Positions 32,853 to 41,129 of a stretch of 42,015 nt of DNA are shown here, one piece after another. The stretch's first letter is position 1; every line of letters starts with the position of its first letter. The translations under genes and the position numbers were made by a program. This stretch comes from Phlegmacium glaucopus (Eukaryota > Basidiomycota > Agaricomycetes > Agaricales > Cortinariaceae), in NCBI GenBank assembly GCA_015039465.1, contig MU130497.1, positions 610,887 through 652,901 of the forward strand. Direction: 5' to 3'. The notes under the pieces were generated by a model that worked only from the letters and a program-made list of their open reading frames with translations, ran no database searches and had not been told where the DNA came from.

Positions 32853-35490
32853 ATGGCAGATGAGGAAAGACGCTCTGAGCCTACTAGTATGCCCGCGACC
32901 CTGGCGGGAGAAAAGTCAACAACCATGACGGACATGAACATCGAGGACGAGAAGCAGTTGGGTATGTTCCGAAAAGTGACTCAGTTCCTTCTACGATGAG
33001 GAATCGAAACCCATGGGTAAGTAATAAAACCCCTTTCACACTACATAGTGATTCCCTTGTTGTCATTCCTCAATTCTCATCCAAAATACTTTTTTTAACC
33101 CTCTACCCTGACTTTACAGAGTTGGCCCTATTCCCACCGAGAAAAGGATCGACAGACGTATCCATCAGACGTTCTTTATATGGTTCTCAGTCAATTCCAA
33201 CATTCCGGCGTTCGGAACTGGATCTAGTGGACCTGCGTTCTTTGCTCTGGGTATTAGGGATAGCCTACTTGTGATATTTGTTGTGGATGTCATGTGCATA
33301 AACCCTGAAGTTTTCTTTGAGGGTTGCATCGTACCAGTAATGAGGCATTGATGACGGTCTTACGACCGATGTTTCAAATCGTCTTTTGATCGACCTCATC
33401 ATCCAAGTGTCAGCACTTATCTACTATCTATCACCCAAGGCTGCCCTATTTGATCGTTGGTCCTTATATTCATCTTTCTTGTCTTCTAGAACATGTGTCA
33501 TTCCGACTTACCTGTGCATCTCGAAAAAAGCTATATTCCAAAAAGAACGTTTCCGACTTCTCTTATCTTTTGAAAACTTCCTTTTCAATCTTTAGCGCAG
33601 TCTTTGGACCTAAATTAGGCATGCGTGCAATGGTGCAATGTCGTTTTTCTTGGGGGTATGTTATTATAATATTATTATTTCGTCATCATTGATCGTAATT
33701 CGAATCCTGGTTGATCGTTTTTGTTTTGCATTTCATTTGCTGACTTTCCCACCCTTCCTTCCTCTCTGCGACCACCCGTGACCTCCTCTACGTTGTTCAT
33801 TAAATCCATCAGGTACTATGCTGCTGCCATCCCGAGCACCTTGAACATGTTCTCGTCACAGAGTTTTCTTATCCTAAACTGTATCATTGGAGGACAAACA
33901 CTTGCTACCGTTTCCCATAAACTCGACGATACTTTGGGTATCGTGATTATTGGATTAATCTCTTTCGTGGTGAGTTTTAGGAGTTTTATCCAACTAAATA
34001 AAATGTCTGGTCATAAGTACGAAGGCTTACACCATTGAGCAGGTTACCCTTTGTGGATACAGATTTATACACTGGTATTTTTTTATTCTTACATCCCCCT
34101 CTCGTCGTTCCCGTACTTTCTTTAAAAATAGATTTCAACTCAAATTCTCTTTTTTGAAACAGGATCGAGAATTTTGTCTGGATTCCCAACGTTATTGCCT
34201 TTCCTGTCTTGCTCGGTGTAGCGGGAAGACATTTGAATCCAACGACTTTCCTTGCGGTCCCTCCGCCAAGCGCGGCACAAATCATTTCTTTTGGATCTCT
34301 AGTAGCTTCTTCTATTATCAGCTGGTGTGCTTTTACTCCGGATTATGGAGTATATCATGATGCCAAAGCATCAATGTGAGTGCCTCAACTGTATCCCAAC
34401 ATAAGAGAAATATCGGTTAACGACTTGTTCGATCCCAGAATGAAGATTTTCATCTATAGTTATCTCGGTGTCCTTCTCCCAATGGTGAGCAGCCCCACTC
34501 TACCTTTTTTTTGTTGCTCGCATCGCATACAGTCTTTCTTCATACTCAGCCCAATACTATGTAGCTAGCATGGAATATGATTGGAGCTGCATTCACAGCT
34601 GCTGCTCCTGGTATACCATCTTGGATAACAGGTTTCCAAGAGGGTAGCAATGTGGGTGGACTCCTTGCAGCTGTGCTTGCTCCTGCTGGTGGGTTTGGAA
34701 AGTTCTTGCTTGTGCTCATTGCATTATCAACTTCGTCTGCTTGTGCACCCACAATCTATACTTTTGGTGAGTCCACTGTATTTGATATTTAAACTGGCTA
34801 TGCCTACATTATGTTATGGGACTTCATGTTCTTTCTTCTTTTGTAAGGTAATTCCTTTATGGCTATAACCCCCCTTTTTGCCCGAGTGCCCCGATATGTC
34901 TTTACTGTCGTGTCTACAGCCATGTAAGTGAATATCTCCTGTTGAGGTTAGGATGGACCCTCAGCATGGTTATTCTTATCTTGCAGCCTTATACCCCTGG
35001 CCATCATTGGTGCAGGGCACTTCTACACTGTTCTTGTTAATATCCTCAGTAAGTTTGTACTTCTTAATTTTGCTCAGAGATTACAAGAGCAGACATTAAC
35101 TGCGACACATTCATTAAATGTGTTCATTTATAATTACCTCTCCTTGTCAACTCACTTACCATGCAACAACTAGGTGTAATTGGCTACTGGTCTACTATAT
35201 TTGCAGCTATCATCCTCACGGAACACTTCCTCTTCCGCAAGAATAACTTCAATTCCTATCAGATCCAAGATTGGGATAAACCAAGTAAACTACCAATAGG
35301 CATTGCAGCTCTACTCTCTTTCTTAGGGGGGTTTGGGATTGTCATCCCCTCCATGTCCCAAGTATGGTACATTGGACCCATAGCCAAAGCTGGAACAGGT
35401 GATATTGGTGTTTTAACTGGTGCTGTGGTTGGTGCAGCACTTTATGTGATTCTGAGAGCTTTGGAAAAGAGGATTTTTCTGGGACGTTGA
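32853..35490 (+). pseudogene. NCS1-type (purine/cytosine permease-like) transporter, unit B, one stop codon
   Basis: Start at 32853 (MADEERRSEPTSMPATLAGE). About ten exons join in phase: IHQTFFIWFSVNSNIPAFGT, GPAFFALGIRDSLLVIFVVD, FGPKLGMRAMVQCRFSWG, YYAAAIPSTLNMFSSQS, LILNCIIGGQTLATVSHKLD, VTLCGYRFIHW, IENFVWIPNVIAFPVLLGVA, MIGAAFTAAAPGIPSWITGF, FARVPRYVFTVVST, VIGYWSTIFAAIILTEHFLF, ending LEKRIFLGR at 35490. Total about 500 aa, as usual for Fcy2-like permeases (12 membrane helices). The only lesion I found is TGA at 32997-32999, where unit A has TGG (LLRWGIETHG). The protein may be dead, or may be made from the alternative first exon at 31839. In fungi, NCS1 permeases import cytosine, purines, uracil, allantoin or pyridoxine; the substrate is not inferable here. 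Confidence 0.8.
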
Positions 35491-36282
35491 TAGTGGCATA
35501 ATGCAAGGATCATTCATAGACTAGTCTATATCCACAGCTTGTTGATGGGTTACCATCTATACTGTACATTGACTGTTCATGGTAGTACATTATCATATAT
35601 CTGTATTACTTACTTGCAGGACAAGAGAAGAAAGAGGTATTTGAGAAATGAGTGTGTTGCAAGATTTGTAACCTCATATAAGCCAAAGGCTTCATATCCA
35701 ACAGGTCTATAAATTCTACTCCAAACTTATGTGCTGGTTTCAGTAGACTCTTCAAATCCTCAAATTTTGTGCAGTAATTCACTCATAAACCTCTTTTATT
35801 CTTTATTAAAGTCTAGCTCAGTAGTGTTCAGTTGATGTTTATAGGTTGCTTTGTTGCTCCCAGAGGTAGACTACCCTAATCACCAGAAGGCCTTATTGGA
35901 CCTGGAAGTACAACAGATTGTGGCATTTCCATAATTAAAACCTTGTAATTCCTTTGTTGATATATAAGACCTTGCAATTCATTAAAATGATTGATCAAAA
36001 TGGCTTCTAATTCTTTGGTATTACAAATGCCATTTTCTAAACCCTGTTCTATAAAATTTGATTATTTGCACTTCAGCTCTGTCTTTTATAAAATCTTGTA
36101 CCTTGCTGCCTGTTAGGATCCAGTTAGGGTCTAGTAAAGGGCAGTATCATTATTAGGGGTTTAGGCATTTCTTAAAACTTAATTATAGATAGGTACATTT
36201 TATAAATGGGGTCAAGGAATTAGTGGCCATTTTGATTAATTGTTTGCAGGAATTACAAGGTTTTTGTTAATGGAAATGGAAA
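35491..36282 (+). other. Downstream flank of permease B, no gene
   Basis: It is homologous to 23688-24433 of unit A, with small insertions (for example about 35515-35590, TAGACTAGTCTATATCC..., absent from unit A). I see no coding sequence. It ends with GGAAATGGAAA, the target site of the LTR that follows. Confidence 0.5.
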
Positions 36283-38243
36283 TGTTACAAACTGTATTCT
36301 TTTTCTTTTTCTTTCCCTAACTCCACCAACACATGCTTCCTTCATTTCCAATGGCACATCTTAACCTTAACCTTTTCACTCTTCATAGTTTCATCTACAT
36401 GCTTATGACTCATTGCATGAGTCACCCCTCATCCTCATTCCATGACTTGTTTCATACATGCATTATGACTCACAAGTTTACTATAAAAACCTTACCATAT
36501 TTACACATGTACTCTAGCTAGTTCTTGAGAATTAAGAAGGGGTATGGAAGAAGGGAAGATACTTATCGGACATAGAATATCGGACTAACCGCAGAAGAGC
36601 TAAACGTTTAGGATAATAACGATAACGACAAGAAACAGGACCACAAGTATTCACTCAACCAAACTGGGTAGACCGCAGAACCTATTGGTACAATACATCG
36701 GGCGAACGTTTAAGTTAACTACAGGTACGGAGGAAAACAAGTTGCAACTTGTTTCAACCATGGGTCAGATAATGGTGAAGTATACAAACCCGGAACACCA
36801 GGTAACAGCTAGGGTAGAAAGGATATTTGACGGAGTAGCGGAGGAAAGGAGATTAGGTAAGGTGTCGGAATTGACTTAAGTAGAGTATGTGGTTGAGAGG
36901 ACGAGGTAACGAAACAACCGGGGATGTTTGGAGCGGGGGAGACCAAAGAGATATAGTGTAAGCTGGTAATTGAACTACCACTACAAACGAAAGAGGTGAT
37001 TAAGAAAAAGACTGTAACGCATATACAGGAGGGGGCGGTAAGGTAGACGAAACCGATTGGAATAGAAGGAGAAGACATTAAGGTGGAAACGATGGTGTAA
37101 ACGTACACTACAACCTTAGTGGGAGAAACGAGACGATCGTATACACAGGAGGGAAAGAAGTGAAGAGGAGAGTTAACAAGGTGAAGAAAGACGGGATTGA
37201 AGACTGAAACGACAACGACTACGATAATATCGCAGTCGACGAAGGAATTCAACGTAGTGCTATAACACTGTAAGTAGAGTCTTAAGTAGGTAACACGACG
37301 GACAACAATAACGATGACAACAATAAACAAGGTGGTGAAGAAGGTCAAGGAAGAACTGTACAAAACAACGGTCAACTTTACTAACCTGTACGGATGATTC
37401 ACGGTTAACTAATATACGACGTGTCACTTTATTTAACAGTAACATCACAGTATAGTACTATTGTCACAATTACTATTCAACAGTGAGATTTGGGGAGTTT
37501 CACACTACCTACGGTTGGTAAACCAGACCAGTGTTATTCCACTTTCCGCTATTTTTATTGTATAAATGTTTATAGTTATGAGGGGATAATAGAAGGGAGA
37601 ACTACAACGTTGTAGACGGTTTTTCTAAGATCGACACCTCTGTAGACATTTTATGGTACCACTTGCTGGATCGATCCTGCGAATTTTACAATTGATATAA
37701 TGTAATGGGGTACGAGATCTCTGAGTCTTTCATACCGTGTTTGTGTCCACGGCCGTGTCAAATTTACACGACCTGACTCGATATTAGGGTATTACTACTG
37801 TTAGTTTACAGTTAACTTATGAGATGATAGTATGTTGTGTTTTTGGTTCTATGGCTAAAAGGTCGAATGTACTAGTACCCTTGTTTTTGAACTTACCTTC
37901 AATATCTAGTTTCTCCGATGAGATTGTCAAATAAATTAGTTGAGTCATCTGTGGTTCATTACGTTTTCAACTCAAACTTTTGTTTTTGGAGTTAATACAA
38001 ACTTTATTTTAAATTTAACCAGATTTAACGAGATGAAGATTCAATAAAAAGACGAGTAAAAACTCGAAGTACGTTTCAATCATGTCAAGTTCAGACGTAC
38101 TGTAACACTAGTATGTTTATTGTAAATTACATCCACCCGGACTACCGGGGTCGACCCCACGACTACGAATGTGAGAACTTACCACATAGAAGTGAAAATT
38201 TAAGATGAAGGTTCGGTTGTATAGTAAAGGTAAAGGTAAAGGA
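36283..38243. mobile_element. LTR cut in two by string reversal 2
   Basis: 36283-36532 is the first part (TGTTACAAACTG...TTCTTGAGAA), in normal orientation. The rest is 38397 down to 38243 read backwards (TTAATGCTCTAAAGATCTC ... GAAGTCATAACA). Joined, they give about 405 bp with TG..CA ends and the same 5-bp duplication GGAAA on both sides (36278-36282, and 38242-38238 read backwards). The backward part matches 24662-24770 of unit A almost base for base. The 1.7 kb lying between the two parts in the printed sequence is not part of the LTR. Confidence 0.9.
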
Positions 38244-38397
38244 CAATACTGAAGTTTCTCAAATCTGGTACTACAGATTGAGATCTGTCAGTAAGTAACT
38301 AAGTAAATATTCGAATCTGAAAGTTCTTACGACTTCTCAACGAAACCATAACAGAACCTTTCAAACTCTCTCAAAATTCTCTAGAAATCTCGTAATT
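36533..38397. other. String-reversed (not complemented) segment 2
   Basis: Read backwards from 38397, the text begins TTAATGCTCTAAAGATCTC, the natural continuation of 36532 as seen at 24662. It goes on through sequences matching 6475-6680, 7100-7180 and 7255-7650 of unit A (for example TGATCACAATGT, CATAATTGAGG, TGGTTGGCATCCATCACAC), in the right order. Neither the printed strand nor its reverse complement matches them. An A-run of 26 bases (38398-38423) marks the right edge. I infer that this piece was inserted in reverse letter order during assembly. Confidence 0.96.
36535..37384. pseudogene. Tad-like LINE Gag (ORF1) fragment, readable only backwards
   Basis: Reading letters from about 37350 down to 36535 gives codons for KELEEVVEQITTVAI, VMQLKEAADAIIASATAKSE, VIPTSHANVVAKVELQKRKI, KEAMRQFIGKMGSTMDHKAQ, YEVVIDWVP and then WVKPTHL*TPGQRTAIAIIG and IRYRLFIEGKKVW. 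This layout (coiled region, helix-rich middle, then WIKPxxR-like block before the expected CCHC knuckles) is that of Gag-like proteins of fungal LINEs, recognised from memory. Stops occur near 37274 and near 36646, with one frameshift near 36895. The insertion point is within unit C flank at about 37384 (GGCATGTCCAA). The knuckles and reverse transcriptase are not in the window. Confidence 0.75.
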
Positions 38398-38423
38398 AAA
38401 AAAAAAAAAAAAAAAAAAAAAAA
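38398..38423 (+). other. A26 homopolymer at the edge of reversal 2
   Basis: Twenty-six A residues join the reversed text to NLR C sequence. The run could be the poly-A tail of the LINE, a placeholder, or sequencing noise. Just to its right, 38570-38800 has many single-base losses relative to other TPR units (for example TCCATACTGAACCTCAGTTGC), as in an unpolished long read. Confidence 0.6.
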
Positions 38424-39723
38424 TTGCTCATGTCCATAACATGAACCTGCAGATGCTCTGCCTCATTCCACCTTCCCTGATTCCTGTATGCGCTTGCTAG
38501 ATTAGCCATACTGATGAGGGTGTCTGGATCAGATGCACCAAGCAGCTTCTTCCTCATGTCCATAACTTGAACCTGCACAGCTGCTGTGCCTCATTCCAAT
38601 CTTCCCCTGTTCCCCTGATCACTGTATGTGCTTGCTAGATTTGCCATACTGCTGAGGGTGTCTGGATGTTCTGCATTCTTATGTCCATACTGAACCTCAG
38701 TTGCTCTGCCTCACTTCATGATGTGCTTGCTAGATTTATACTCTGAGTCTGCACCAAAGATTCTTCCTCATGTCCATAACGAACCTCCAGTGCTCTGCCT
38801 CATTCCACCTTCCCTGATTCCTGTATGTGCTTGCTAGATTTGCCATACTGGTGAGGGTATCTGGATGTTCTGCACCAAGCAGCTTCTTTCTCATGTCCAT
38901 AACTTGAACCTCCAGCTGCTCTGCCTCATTCCACCTTCCCTGATTCTGGTATGTGCTTGCTAGATTTGCCATACTGAGAAGGGTGTTTGGATGTTCTGCA
39001 CCAAGCAGCTTCTTTCTCATGTCCATAACTTGAACCTGCAGTTGCTCTGCCTCATTCCATCTTCCCCAATCCCTGTATGTGCTTGCTAGATTTGCCATAC
39101 TAGTGAGGGTATCTGGATGTTCTGCACCAAGCACCTTCTTTGCCATGTCCATAACTTGAACCTCCAGTTGCTCTGCCTCATTCCACCTTCCCTGATTCCA
39201 GTATGTGCTTGCTATATTTCCCATACTGAGAAGGGTGTGTGGATGTTCTGCACCAAGCACCTTCTTTCTCATGTCCATAACTTGAACCTCCAGTTGCTCT
39301 GCCTCATTCCATCTTCCCTGATCCCTGTATGTGCTTGCTAGATTTGCCATACTAGTGAGAGTGTCGGGATGTTCTGCACCAAGCACCTTCTTTGTCATGT
39401 CCATAACTTGAACATCCAGTTGCTCTGCCTCATTCCACCTTCCCTGATTCTGGTATGTGCTTGCTAGATTTGCCATACTGAGAAGGGTGTTTGGATGTTC
39501 TGCACCAAGCACCTTCTTTCTCATGTCCATAACTTGAACCTGCAGTTGCTCTGCCTCATTCCATCTTCCCTGATCCCTGTATGTGCTTGCTAGATTTCCC
39601 ATGCTGGTGAGGGTGTCTGGATCTTCTGCACCAAGCACCTTCTTTGTCATGTCCATAACTTGAACCTGCAGCTGCTCTGCATTGTCCCAGTCTCCATTCT
39701 CCCACATTACTAATGCAAATTTG
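38424..39723 (-). pseudogene. TPR end of a third NLR-like gene, unit C
   Basis: The readable part at about 38760-39723 begins FALVMWENGDWDNAEQLQVQ, the segment that links the winged helix to the TPRs in units A and B, and encodes seven 42-residue TPR units. Unit types alternate: HPDTLTSM..TYRDQ and HPNTLLSM..TYQNQ. At 39724 the gene is cut by a terminal-inverted-repeat element exactly where units A and B continue TTGGTCCATTTATCATC. The NB-ARC half is therefore outside the window or lost. Toward 38424 the frame is broken by many small deletions that look like sequence error. A last unit at 38430-38578 reads normally (DPDTLISMANLASAY). Confidence 0.8.
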
Positions 39724-39975
39724 GAGGTCTTTACACTCCCCCACATTTTCCGGCCGGACTGTCACCAGACACTGTCCGGAAAATACTAATTTTGGTTGTT
39801 ACAAATAGATATATTATTCCGGGGACTGTCCGATGCCATTTCCGGTGTTTGTCCGGTTGGACAATTAGTCCACCAGACAGTACCAATGGACTTTCCGGTG
39901 GACAATCACCGGAAATGGGCCAGTGAAGTCCAATGGACAGTCAGCGGACAGCACCGGACAGCCGCCGGACAGCAG
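39724..39975 (+). mobile_element. Start of a second CTTTACACTCCCCCAC element, with TCCGGA repeats
   Basis: The element begins GAGGTCTTTACACTCCCCCA, nearly the same end as the element at 2953 (there read on the other strand). The likely 8-bp target is CAAATTTG (39716-39723) in NLR C; the other end was not found in the window. From 39748 to 39970 the DNA is filled with TCCGGA, CCGGACAG and TGGACAGT steps, many of them palindromic (for example TTTCCGG/CCGGAAA). It shares ends with the first element but has a different internal motif. It may extend through 41100 and beyond. Confidence 0.75.
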
Positions 39976-40178
39976 CTATTAATAAACATTACTAAGTGTG
40001 GCTTGTTTGGCAGTGATGTGCTCATGACACGAGTCATGTATTTTGTTTGGGATGCGAGGTAATCACGTGATTTCAAGGTGGGTGATTATGTGACTGTAAG
40101 TGACGACCAGAGCTCGCCTCTGTTTTCTCTCACACCACCACCTCACCTCAAGGCTGCGACAAACAACGACAACTACAG

Positions 40179-40600
40179 ATGGTGCTGCGTGCCATCCATA
40201 GTCGTCAAAAGGTACGTAAATATGTTATTTTACAATACAATACACTAATTACCACACATGCCCCACAGGACAGTGGACGTGCAACGTGGCAACATCACCG
40301 TCCCCCCACATCAAAATGCCGGCAACGACGACCACAGATCGCCATCTGTGGTCGTCAAAGAGGTACGTACCTCTTTTCTCACCCGTTTCTGAGTGCTAAC
40401 CACCCCACATACCCTAGGTCATATATTTTCACCCCCACCATCTGTTTTCAGCCAACGCCAGCCGTTTTCAGCGAATACCCCCATTTCCATCCAACAGCAC
40501 CCGTTTTCAGTCGGTACCGCCCTTCTTCAACCAACACCACCCGTTTTCAGCCAACACCGCCTGTTTTCAGCCAACGCCACCCATTGACTGCCCATTAGAC
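40179..40600 (+). CDS. Possible small spliced gene within the element, weak
   Basis: ATG at 40179 opens MVLRAIHSRQK, followed by a GT..AG intron at about 40212-40269 (GTACGTAAAT..CCCCACAG). A second exon encodes DSGRATWQHHRPPTSKC and a second intron lies at about 40363-40418 (GTACGTACC..CTAAC..CCCTAG). The third block reads into the repeat and stops at a TAG near 40598. Both introns have textbook signals, so a spliced transcript is plausible. The product would be about 100 aa, Pro/Thr/Phe-rich at the end, with no family I know. It may be the 5' end of a longer element gene. Confidence 0.3.
40327..40356 (+). repeat. Perfect 13-bp stem hairpin
   Basis: GACGACCACAGAT at 40327-40339 pairs with ATCTGTGGTCGTC at 40344-40356 around a 4-base loop CGCC. 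It lies inside the second exon-like block of the weak gene at 40179, just before a GTACGTACC splice-donor-like site. Confidence 0.8.
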
Positions 40601-41096
40601 CCACCTGCCACCTATTTCAACCCATCACCACCCGCTTCAACCAACCCACCGTTCCTTTCAACTCACCATCCCTCATTTCAACCCATCACCACTCATTTCA
40701 ACCCACCGCTGCTCATTTCAGTCTACCGCTGCTCATTTCAGTCCACCACTGCTCATTTCCGGCCACCAACTATCCGTTTTGACCCACCACTGCTCGTTCA
40801 GCCCACCAACCATCCATTTCAACCCACCACCACTTATTTTGGTCCACCACTGCTTGTTTCCGCCCACCAACCATCCGTTTTGACCCATCACCACCTACTA
40901 CAACCCACCAACCACCTGTTTCAACCCATCTACCACCTATTTCAACCCACCGCTACCACCCCAGCCCATCTACCACCCGTTTCAACACATCACCGTCCAT
41001 TTCAACTCACCGCCACCCATTTCAACTCGCCACCGCCCATTTTGACCTGCCATTACCTACTCTGACCAGTTTTGACCCACCACTACCTGTTTTGAT
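40440..41096 (+). repeat. Degenerate minisatellite of CCACCACCCATTTCAA type
   Basis: About 30 imperfect units of roughly 18-25 bases. The early part has the pattern TTTTCAGCCAACaCCaCCCG, and the later part TTTCAACCCACCaCCACC with TTTTGACCCACC variants. The gradual change along the array suggests old amplification with drift. Frames across it give F/Q/P/T- and H-rich text that I do not consider protein. Confidence 0.8.
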
Positions 41097-41129
41097 GCAA
41101 TTTTCATGTATTATCTAGCTAGTTAGCTA

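Noticed and set aside
36809..37402. A 197-codon Val/Ile/Ser-rich minus-strand frame that looks like a membrane protein
   Set aside because: It lies in string-reversed text; read correctly the stretch encodes a LINE Gag, so the frame is an artefact.
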